Shown here: positions 38,234 through 48,784 of the stretch, piece by piece
Numbering within the stretch: position 1 is the first letter of the stretch
Layout of the letters: the number at the start of each line of letters is the position of its first letter
Assembly (NCBI GenBank): GCA_019155185.1
Contig: CM032800.1
Location: forward strand, 12,964,001 to 13,028,000
Length of the DNA: 64,000 bases
Direction: 5' to 3'
From: Beaufortia kweichowensis
Taxonomy: Eukaryota; Chordata; Actinopteri; Cypriniformes; Gastromyzontidae
The notes under the pieces: model-generated
Told to the model about the DNA's origin: nothing
Seen by the model: only the letters and a program-made list of their open reading frames with translations
The model's database searches: none
Position numbers and translations under genes: made by a program

Positions 38234-40249
38234 GTATATATGCATGTACAGAACAGATGGGCAATAGTCTCTTTTTCTAACGAACAAAACCATTAATATG
38301 TCTATTACAACAACTGTGTTTGAGAATATCAATTTCACCTTTAAACATTTAACATATTTTGTCTCATAATTAGGGTGAGGTGCCATTGCATTAAGTTGGC
38401 TAACTAATATAATATTTTTAATAATAAATACTGAAAGAAATATTTCATTATATATTCTATACCTGTTGACCTATAGCACATTTTAGGGCCTACATCATGC
38501 TTTGTATGGTTAACCATATGAACATTTTGATATGTAATATTTTGTTTGTTTGTATGTAATTTTTTTTGTACTTTGTACAAACATATCATAACATTGAAGG
38601 GGTGCCTCCACCTCACTTTTATTATATAATTTTGTGTAATTATTAGAGGGCCTATAACTATTAAAGTATTTATCTGTGTATTTCTTATTAAAATAAAAAA
38701 TACAATCTTATAGCTCATTATTAAGAGAGTTTGACTTCTTAACTGTATTTACCATACAACATATACTGTATGTACATATAGAATAATATACACATCTCAG
38801 AGCAACTGCTATTGCTCTCACCATCCTGTTGTATATATTGACATTACATTGAAGTTTAAATTTTTCACAGAACTCTTTGCATAATAACAGGTTTTCTTTA
38901 TCATCATAATCTTTCCTAATCAGCAATAATTAATCATGTTAATGATTATATCTGTGTGCCCTGCTAAAGATGCTATTGCCTTGTGCTGGTCTGCTTGCAT
39001 TGAAGACCTTTACAAATGCTGATGAAAGAGTTCAATAGTATCCCAATAAAGGATAAGGTTGTTTACCCTGTAACTGCCAAGGATAAGAAAAGTAGATTTT
39101 TTACATAATTTTACACCTATCGTGGAGAATACTCTACAAAGAAAACTCTCTTCTTTGATGGCTGAACGCCTTTCTTGTTTAACTTATGTTCTCACTTCTC
39201 TTTATGTTGATACCCAGACCTGGTTTTGCTTCATATCTTATGCCATGTTGCTGGCATTGTTTTGAGTTTGGTCTTTGCCACAGAAAGATGTAATATAAAA
39301 ACAAAATCAAAGAAGTGTGTCATAAAATTGTTCATTGCAGTTACCCCAGAAAAAAGATTTGTCTCTGATGCTATAAATGTAAACTGTTCTTTCTCTGATC
39401 TTTAAACTGAGGACTTGTTTTATTTTGTTTTGACACTTTAAAATATGTAAACCTTCTCTGGAAAAAGTTATTTTACACCTTCTGTTTCCTGGTTTGTGGC
39501 TTAGACTTAAACATGTAATATTTGGTTTTGTACAATATAAAAAAGAAGAGTCTGATATGTTTATTTTATTAACCTTATTTGATTAAAAAAATATTTATTT
39601 TTTTATTTATTTGATTATTTATTTGATTAACCAGATTTGATATCCTCCACTTCTATTAGGAAAGCTCTAAAAGACTGATAGTCTTTTATCTCACCACTGG
39701 CATATAAAAGCTTGTCATTCTGTATCCTCTCTTTGGTATTAATAATAATAATAATATTAATAATAAAAGGTATAGCCCAGTTCAAAATCGAAACATAGCT
39801 TTTAAGGATTTTTCAGGAAAGATTGAGAAACAAAATATGCTGCTTAATAAGAATTCTTTATCTTTTATAAAGTCAAAATCTTTTCATACAACATTTATAA
39901 ACGTTTTTGTTGTTGTATAAATAAAATAATAATAGCATCATAATTACAAATGTATCTACTGTAAAAAAAACTGTTAAATATATTTTAAAAACATACTAAT
40001 TCAATTATGTCTGTTTGAATAAAGTTTTACCTTTGAGAGATGAATTTCTTAACAACCAGAAATTAAGTTACATATTTTAATTGTAAGGTATATAATTATA
40101 TAATCTTTATTGTAACACATTACTTTTTATTTAGCTTGCTACAACAAGCTAACGGAGGGTACTACAACAGCTAACGCAGCTGGAATTAGCTATGCAACAA
40201 GATATCGCGATAACAACTTTTGGATAAGGCAGTTGAACAAGCTACCAGT
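38234..40249. other. Right interior of the 9.1-kb element
   Basis: Two kilobases of AT-rich sequence. One minus-strand frame at 38800-38926 (IRKDYDDKENLLLCKEFCEKF) has amino-acid composition like a real exon and a possible acceptor, but I cannot link it to a family or a neighbouring exon. No other coding signal seen. Short AAT and TTTA runs occur near 39595 and 39740. Confidence 0.45.
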
Positions 40250-40300
40250 CGGGGTCCTAGGGGGAACAAATTGTTCGGGGGGAACAAATTGGTCACCACA
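40250..40300 (-). repeat. Right terminal inverted repeat of the 9.1-kb element
   Basis: Exact reverse complement of 31169-31219 over all 51 bases, followed by CCGG. It lies about 0.8 kb upstream of the pogz start codon. Confidence 0.95.
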
Positions 40301-41124
40301 CCGGCTGGCTTTGTGTTCTTTCACTATATCGCTTTGAACATATATATCAATATATCCTATTAACCGGTAAGTATCATTTATAAATTCAACCATATTCGCT
40401 GGGTTTAAGGTTTAATTCAATCGTTAGATGATCGCCGTCCATTTTCTGCGCAGACAGCAGTATGCGGAGTGCGCACTTGGTAGGCGACGTGAAAGAGGTT
40501 GCTGCATAATTTGTGACCGTGCGTTTGTGATGCATGTGGCGCTGACCAACTTTAGCTGTCATCCAAACGTAATGTATTGTACGCTCATGTAAAGCTTATG
40601 CTTTCGTTAAGGTCTGTCAAATCACCCGGAACTGCGCGCTAGATGTCAGTGTACAGGAACTACTTTTCTCCCCACCTTTTCTAGTTGGATGAAATTGCGC
40701 GGACTTACACATTTTACTGATGGCTTTGCAGAAGTGATATGACAGCGCACTGAATTAATAATTCTCTTTAACGCTTCAAATTTGTTTCATTATATGTGTA
40801 TAATGGATGTAAACACAAAATTTCTTTTTAATCTTTAATCTTTTAATTCTTCGTTTTCATTTTTTAGGATGAATTGGTTTTGTATATGGAAAAACGCCAG
40901 CTGTGACGTTGAAACCTGTCAGACTTAAATCTTCTGTAAATACTGTAAGGATCTTCACTTCAAACGTGTTTTATTAAATATTGTAACAAAACTCTAAAAT
41001 GAAACATTACAGCCCCTTCCTCTTATTAAGAAATATACCAAATAGTTAATATAAATTAAGTTTTGCTGACAGCAAAGGCAGGCTTACATTGTTATCTCAT
41101 TGAATATTTTTATATATCAGAAAC
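40301..41124 (+). promoter_or_regulatory. pogz promoter and 5' UTR region
   Basis: CpG-containing sequence at about 40430-40530 and 40620-40700 is the likely promoter or first non-coding exon. A possible internal 5' UTR exon follows a TTTTTAG acceptor at about 40868 and ends before GTAAGG near 40946. The first coding exon has an acceptor (ATATCAG) ending at 41120, four bases before the ATG, so at least one upstream non-coding exon must exist. Exact transcription start not visible. Confidence 0.5.
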
Positions 41125-44100
41125 ATGGATGCGGATTTATTTATGGAGTGTGAGGAGGAGGAGCTGGAGCCATGGCAACAGCAACTTTCAGTAGAGGATC
41201 CAGTGGCTAATGCAGAGAACAATACTTCCACCAGCGGGACAAGCACTGGTGTGTAGTTTTAACATTTTTAATACCATTTTATAAATCTTTACGCCATCTA
41301 AAGCCTGTTTTCCTCCATGTCTCAGTGTCTTCCACCCCTGCCACAGTTCATATTCCAGCTGAGCCTAAAACTGTGATAATCCCAAACCTCCCATCTGTAA
41401 TGAATGCTGTCAGCACTGTTCCTCTGCTAACAAACACATGTGAGTAAACTCTTCCCTATTGCAATGTTGACTAGTTATTGTTTATTGTGCTTATTGATCA
41501 TTTATTTTGTTTATTATAGTGGCTCCTCAAGTAGTTTCCGCCGCTGTGCCCGCTGATATTCCTAAACCAGTGCAGGGACAGCAGGTCATCTTGACTCCTA
41601 GTGCAGGAGGATTGAGCACTGTGGCTCTGTCACAGGTTCTGCTGCCTGGCACATCACAGATTACTAATGCTGCCAACGGCCAGCCCATTTACTTCACCAC
41701 ACAGGTGCTGTCATTCAGCTAATGCCTGGTCACGATCTACACAATGGTAATCGTGTGATCGACACGATTGATTGTGTTTTTTATTGTGTATCGACAGGGT
41801 CTTCCTGTCCAAAATATTCATCCTGGACAGAGTCCGATGGGTTTGGTGCTGAATGTTCAACAAGGCCAAACTGTTCGACCTTTTACTTTAGTCCAAGGTG
41901 CGTTAATGTTTTAAGTTGCATTATTAGACCTTTGGCTTATTTAACAACAGTAATATAATGTATTTTTCTGTATGTCAGCGCCTGGAACTCAGATTTTCAA
42001 ACCAGCTGTTGGATCAACCCAAATAATTACCCAACCAGCTCAGATAAGATCCGCAGCACCGGTCGCAAACATGACCCAGACACCAGGCTCCTTCAGCACA
42101 ATGCAGATTCCCGCTACTCTCACTATACGTACCACGACGGCAGTAACTCTCCCTGCTGCTACTTCTCTAACCACAATGTCCTCCACTACCGCTCAGACTT
42201 CCACACCACGAACCACAACTAAAATCGGTAAGACACCTTTACGGATGACTGCTTTCTGTTTTTATAAACAATCTGTATAAAAAAATTATGGTCATAGTAG
42301 CACCTTCAAATTTTTTGCACCAATCTGCATTAATCAGCATCCATGTCTGTTTTATTGTAATAACCTCTCCTGTTTATACCTGTTTGCAGTGACGATTAAG
42401 TCGGGAAGTAGTCCGTTAGAGCTGCAAAACTTGATGAGTCTTGTGAAGTCAGTTAACCTTCCTGGTGGAGCTCAAGCGCAGACGTTTGTCGTCATGAGCA
42501 ATCAAAAGACCAACGGTCCTACTGTTGTCTCCTCTGCTGTTCCTCCCACACCTCAAACTGTCGTACAGAGTAAGAAGTTGTTGAACATGGTATTGATTGA
42601 GCATGGTATTCAGTGTCATACTGGTGCAAAGCCACACTAATAAATGTGCTTTCTCTTTCTAGCGACCCCTGTTATAAATACATCACAATGTTCAGCAAGT
42701 CTTTTGTGTCCTCGGTGTGGAGCTCAGTTCAAAATGATTGAGGCTCTGCGGAGTCATATGTGTGTAAGTAAATATTGCATGAAATTAAAATATATATGCC
42801 TTGGTCACAAATCTTGGTGTAAAGTTGTTTTATTGTGAATTTTACAAAATCACATTACTCATCAAATTCACATTATTTTTCTTGCCCCCTTCAGTTCTGC
42901 TGTCCAGATGCCAAGATGACTGGCACAGCCGGTGAAACATCAGCCGTCGCCAAAACCTCAGACACCCAAACCACACCCAAAACCCTCTCTGTTGTGCCCA
43001 AACCTAAGACAGAAGGTCCGCCTAGCAAAGGTGGAGAGGCCCAGTCCAAACTTGTCATGCTAGTGGATGATTTTTATTATGGCACTTTTGAGGGAAATCG
43101 AGTCTACGTGCCCATGGACAACTTGAAGGAACCATTATCGTTCAGATGTCTCACCTGTCATAAGAGGCTGAAGAATAACATTAGGTGGGAAAGTGGCTAT
43201 TTACTCTTAGATGTGAAAGATGGTTGGTGTTGTTTTTATAAGTGGATGTATTTATGTTTATGGAATAAATGTTTGTTTTCCCTGCAGACTTATGACCCAT
43301 ATGAAGCAGCATGTAGAGTTGGAGCAGCAAAATGGGGAGATGGACACTCACACTTCCTGTCAACACTGTTTTCGACACTTTCCCACACCGTTTCGTCTTC
43401 AGTGCCACCTGGAGAGTGTCCACACCGCTGTTGAGTCATCAAGTAAGAGCAACATGCATTTGCAGTCGCATACTTACAAAAGACCCTCGTGTTTTTACAC
43501 TGTTGTTTTCTTGTAAATCTCTTGTGCATAAGCAACATGAGGAGTGTCCTTTAAGAAGAATCGGATCAGAAGGTATCACATGAAGTTGATCCAGAAATTT
43601 GATCAAAGACATTTAGTTGGCCTCCTATTTAAGTCAGATATAAACCCTTTAGGAAATGGGCTTGCAGGACCGGTTATGTTGGTAAGAATCTGTGCAGTAC
43701 AGTTTTTCAATCTTGCTGTGCACTTATATGGGTAAATACAGATAGAAAGGGCTTCTCTGTGGCTAGCTATAAGCATATCTCTTGCCATCTAGCGCTTGTT
43801 AAAGTGACAGTAAACAGCATGCAATTTGATTTCTACTGACTGATGTTTTCTTTACAGCTAAGTGTAAGATATGTGAGTGGTCCTTTGAGAATGAGCCAGT
43901 GTTTCTGCAGCACATGAAGAACACACACAAACCTGGAGAGATGCCGTATGTGTGCCAGGTAAACCAACGTGAATGGACCCGTTTTTTAAAGTTAATAGAT
44001 GAACCTCTTTCTTTGTCTATAAAGGCTGTTCCTGTGACTTTTCAGGTGTGTGAATACCGGTCTTCCTTCTACTCTGATGTGTTTAGCCATTTTTGTACGT

Positions 44101-47100
44101 GGCATGAGGATACCCGCCACCTTCTCTGCAAGTATTGTCTTAAGGTTTTCAAGAATTCCACCAGTTACCAGCAGCACTTTGTTCGTCATCAGGTGAGCAA
44201 GACTTTACAGTTAGGAAAATAACACTGCAGCTGATAATTAACATTGGAAATTCATGCCAAAAACATTTAAGAGAGATTGTGAATTTTTGTCTTCCTCTGA
44301 TAAGAGTTTGAGATGAAAATCAAAGCATTTAACTTTTTTGCCGTCTTTAATGTGAAACATTACAGATTTCAACAACAGATTTCTGTATGGCAGAGAAGAT
44401 GTGCATGGTTGACAGGCAAGATGTGATATTTTGAACTTGTTTGTTTGTTTCCAACAGAAGTTAACAGTTTACCACTGTAACAAGTGTCGCCTTCAGTTCC
44501 TTTTCACAAAAGACAAAGTTGAGCACAAAATTAATCACCACAAGACTTTCCGCAAGCCTCGTGAGTTAGAAGGGCTCCAACCAGGGACAAAAGTAAGTTT
44601 TTGTTTTTAATTTTTAAGATTATAAAAACAAGTGCAACATGCTATATTTAGATACAGTTGCAATCAATTATCTTTCATCCTTCATTTTAATTTCTAGGTT
44701 ACCATTAGGGCATATGTTGGTCAGAAAAAAATAGCAGGTCAGATGTCCTCAAAAAGAGCTGTTAACTCAAAGAATAGTGTCACTAGTTCCCAAACCGCAA
44801 ATAGTAGTGACCAGCATTCACAAAAACATGGACCTGGAAGAAAACAGGTCAGCAAGATGTTTGGCTTTCTGGTCAAGTTTCAAGAGCAAAGGTAAGTTCA
44901 TGTAGGTGTTTTATCTTATTAATAAAGACAGATCATTTCAATTACCTACTTCTAATCATTTTTCTTGTTTTGTAGGGCACTGCTGGGTAAACATAAATGT
45001 GTGGAATGCGCTTTTGAAATCCCAGACTTTGCAAATCATTACCCTACTTATGTCCACTGCTCACTCTGCTTTTACAGCACATGCTGTTCTCGTGCTTACG
45101 CAAACCACATGATTAAGTGAGTAAAGTCATATGTCTTTCTTCATGATCATTTAAATAAATGTGAAGTACTACTGTGCAATTTAATACAATTAAAATGATG
45201 CCACTTGAATTTTGGAGTACTGGTAAATTACTGTGAAATAACCAGAATGTGTGTGCCAGTAAATTTACAAATGGCTTGTTCAAACAAGTCATGGTGTTCT
45301 GTCTTTTAAAAAGTAAGATACCATTCACACCTTCATACCAAAGCTCTGTGACATCATTATGGAGAAGTTGCAGAAGTTACTGTGACAATATTGTAATATG
45401 TACAATATGGTCAACAAATGGTCATCTTTATACACAGTTTTTTAATGGTACTATGTGAAAAGCACTGTAGGTAATAGGAAATTATACTGATTGAAATTCA
45501 ATTATTAATTTCAGCAGCCACGTTCCTGGAAGAATGGCGAAAGCCGCTAAAAAGGGTCCCCCGAGGTAATGCATGACGTTTATGATTTTTACATTATATT
45601 GAAACCAACTGTGATGATCTGACTGTTTCAATTTTGTTCTTTTGAAGTGGTTTGAGGCTGAGCTGTACAGATTGTGCCTACGCAACTACTCAAGGGAATC
45701 TGATGGCCAAACACCTGGTGAAGTTTCCTGCTCACTCCTCTTGTATCTTCATACTTAGAGGTAAGTGTTTTTTTCACACTAGTAGAACATTAAAGCCTAA
45801 AGTGTACTTTGGTTTTCACGCGCGCACATGCACACATCGCTGTATCCTTTAATATATGCTTCATTTGACCATAAATATAGATGGTTAAAGCATAGCTTGG
45901 CACTACTCCTCCTGACCTGCAGGGTGTTGCAGGGGGCTTTGTGCGTTATTGGGTCTTTAACCCCCTCACATAATGGCTCCTTAACTAGGCTTTGGCACGT
46001 TTTTGTATCTTTCTTTTCTTATGTTCTTAAGTGTATTGTCTTGTGAACTCACTAATTTGTGAAACTAGTTGGATTTTAGTGATTGGATTTTGTCACATTT
46101 TCCAAAATTTGCGTGACAAATATATACGTGAAAATAAAGTATACTTTGGGCTTGATGCATGCTTCAAAGTCCTTAAGCTATTTTTTTTTTTCAATATGTG
46201 GTCCTTTAATCTGCATGCTTAATTTTCTTTTTCTGCTTTGAGAGCATTCAACTGTATTGTAGGTGTCAATAAAAGTAATTGCGTAATAATGATGTTTGAG
46301 TAATGCAACGTAGTAACAATAGCTATTGACCAAATTATTAATAACATGACTTACATGTCTGCTTGTATAAAGCCAGTACAATTCATGACCATATATTAAG
46401 GTCCAAATTCAGCAAGGTCCAAAATCAGCACTTAGCACTTTGTTTTTCTATTTCTTAATTTGTAGTTCCTTTAGATTTTTGGTACCTACTTACCAAAGCA
46501 CTTTTATTAAACTGTGAATGGACACCTACAATAAAGATGGATTCTTTAACAAACAATTCTTTAACAAACAATAAACAGTTAAACTCGCACATGACAGATT
46601 TGCCTGCAGCATTTACAAAGTTGCCAATCTTAAGGAACTGTCACAGTCCAGTCTAATAGCCCACATTATGTGATAAACCGTGATCACAGGTGTGGGGTAT
46701 AAAGCTCAAGCTGTCCATTGTTAAAATGCACAAACTTGGGCTTTTACTGGTGTGACTTTACAGGACTTACTGGCAAGCCTTTGTGAAAGCATTCGGGAAA
46801 ATAAAGAGAATCAGTTTTACGCAAAACCTGCTGCAATGAAGAATATCAGGAGGAGTACAAAAAACCCTAAATGGATTAGTTTATAAACTATCCCTCTGGA
46901 AAATATCTGCTGCTTCTGAGCTGCTTATTGTTTCCTTATTTGAAAAGCTTACTGACCTATCAGAGCCACATATACATTGAGCATGGTGTTATAAAATGGA
47001 ATATTGGTGATGGTAGAGACTCCAAGGAGAGGACTAACTCTGTGTTCCTATAATCCCTCCCCTCCCCTACAGAGTGTTTGGAGACAGATATAGAGTTCTG

Positions 47101-48784
47101 CCAGGTTGAGGAGGAGGAGGTGGAGGGTCCACAAGCTAGTGATGTTGGGACACAGCCTGACTGGTTGTCTATGGAGTACTGGAGTGTGCCAAGAGACGAA
47201 GAAACTGTGCCAGAATTCACGGACAGTTGTGGCCCCCAGCGTTTAATGACCAGGACAAACGATGCCTTTGACTACTTTCAGCTTCTTTTTCCCGATGTCC
47301 TCTTTGATCAGATCGTTTATGAGACCAATGCCTACGCTAGTTTTTGCTGTTCGTTGGGCAGGGGGGACCCTTCCTGGTATCCTGTGGCCGCAGCGGAAAT
47401 CAAAGGTTTTTTTGGTCTCTGTATCCTCATGGGGCTCGACAGCCGGCCGGATCCAGAGATGTACTGGTCCTCGGACTTCCATCGCCATGGAAGTAGCATC
47501 TCCAAAACATCTGAGGTCTTCTATTGGGCCATGTCTGTGGCACGTTTCAAGCAGATCAGAGCTCACATCAGAATGAGCAGTATGATTGTGGAGAACGACA
47601 ACCAGAGTGCTGACAAGCTACTCTTTTTTCAGCACATGTTGAGCGTCTTACAGACATGCATGGAAAAGGCATACAGCCCAAATAAGTGTCTGACGATTGA
47701 TCAGGCTTTTTTACCAAGCTATGAGAAAGGAATTGCCAGGGAGAAGAGTACAAATTCTCAGCCAAAGATTTGGCTTCTGTGTGATTCAAAGTCTGGCTAC
47801 TGCCACAAGCTGTTAGTCTTGACGCAACAGGAGAAACACAGAGACTTGGGGAAATGCGTCGTGCCACATCTCATTGAAGGCCTTCAGGGAAAACATCACC
47901 ACATCTTCTTGTCCAGCTCACTAGCGTCTGTTCCTCTAATGCAGGAGCTGTATGAACACGGTATATACACGTCCACCTCTATCCAGCCTAACAGTCCTAT
48001 TCTGCCCAATAAGTTCTGGGATCTGCCCCTGCTGGAGAATCCAGGAGATTTCCAACAGTATGAATACCCTCCATTACTCATCACCCGATGGAAAGATTCC
48101 AAGCAGCTGGTATGTCTCTCCACAAATGCTGAAGCAGGTCATCCAGACACAGTGTGGAGGAGGTCTGCTGCAAAGATAGGTGATCTGGCCTCCATCGAAA
48201 GACCTCTGGCCTTCAAACTGCTCCAGGACAACATGCGTGGGGTCGACATCTGTAATCAGTTGCTGACCTGCAACCAGCTCGGTGGGCTTATTCTTGACAC
48301 CAATTGGCGACGTCTCTTCTGGTTCCTTGTTAACTTGAGCGTCATTAACTCGTTCATTATTCTACGAGAGACCCGGAAAGACAATCCACCCGCGTGGTTT
48401 CCTGGGGGTCACTTCTCCCAGGCCCTCTATCGTAAACGGCTTGGGTACCAGCTGGCCAGTTTTGCTGCAACATATGCCCGCCAGAACCAAACGTTCAATA
48501 GCACACTTCAGCAAAGGACTCAATCACCAATCAAAAAAGAGAGTTTGGAGACACAGGAAGGGATCAGACATCACTTAGCCAAAATTTCACGTAGGACGAA
48601 GAGATGTAAGGTTTGCAACATGAGGAACTGGCGTCATGAGAGTGTTTATGGCTGCACGGTGTGCCTTGTGAATCTGTGCAAGCGTTCTTGCTGCTTCTGG
48701 GACTACCATGGTTTCCCACCTAATTTCCAAGGTTATAAAGCTCAAATACTGACACTAAATATTAATCAGTGTGTTTGTAAATGA
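41125..48784 (+). CDS. pogz: Predicted POGZ-piggyBac fusion isoform
   Basis: Coding exons 1-16 of pogz (41125-45760, 793 complete codons plus one base) join to the alternative terminal exon 47073-48784. The junction is GTAAGTG donor to a pyrimidine-rich CCCCTCCCCTACAG acceptor, and G|AG makes a Glu codon in frame. The product would be 1363 aa. It would keep the Gln/Thr-rich region and all zinc fingers, including the HP1-binding one, but replace the CENPB-HTH and pogo DDE-like domains with a piggyBac transposase-derived domain. The splice sites and phase are seen directly. That the transcript exists is inference. The arrangement parallels CSB-PGBD3, where a piggyBac copy in an ERCC6 intron serves as an alternative 3' terminal exon. 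Confidence 0.7.

Larger units (their letters stand above)
31169..40300. mobile_element. 9.1-kb DNA transposon with 51-bp perfect TIRs and a C48 peptidase gene
   Basis: The ends (31169-31219 and 40250-40300) are exact inverted copies, starting TGTGGTGACCAATTTG and each holding two copies of CAATTTGTTCCCCC. Inside are an intron-bearing Ulp1-type peptidase gene on the minus strand (33478-35940), a partial tandem duplication (32929-33300), a six-unit tandem array (36050-38233) and AT-rich sequence. I find no recognisable DDE transposase or integrase, so the element is either non-autonomous or its transposase is too diverged for me to recognise. Ulp1-like proteases occur in several eukaryotic transposon superfamilies (for example some CACTA, KDZ/Zisupton, MULE and Ginger elements). 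The TGT terminus and possible 4-bp duplication would fit a Ginger-like element, but this is a guess. Confidence 0.85.

Noticed and set aside
38708..38926. Minus-strand frame with IRKDYDDKENLLLCKEFCEKF as an upstream exon of the peptidase gene
   Set aside because: Composition is protein-like, but I could not find a matching donor/acceptor chain to 35940 or a known domain. Left unannotated.
40190..40393. Minus-strand open frame crossing the right transposon end
   Set aside because: It reads across the terminal repeat (giving the repetitive DQFVPPEQFVPP) into flanking DNA, so it is fortuitous.
43181..43583. Overlapping open frames around pogz exon 9
   Set aside because: Read-through of exon and intron in wrong frames. 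The zinc-finger exon 43288-43442 explains the signal.
46154..47072. Search for piggyBac terminal repeats flanking the pogz alternative exon
   Set aside because: No convincing inverted termini or TTAA pair bracketing the frame could be found by eye, so the ends are not annotated.
47243..48179. Other-frame and antisense open frames within the piggyBac exon
   Set aside because: They are shadows of the 570-codon transposase-derived frame, which alone shows domain motifs.
47171..48784. piggyBac frame as an independent gene starting at the ATG at 47171
   Set aside because: Not excluded, but the frame is open well upstream of that ATG to a strong acceptor in matching phase. The acidic leader would be lost, and no promoter-like sequence is seen just before it.
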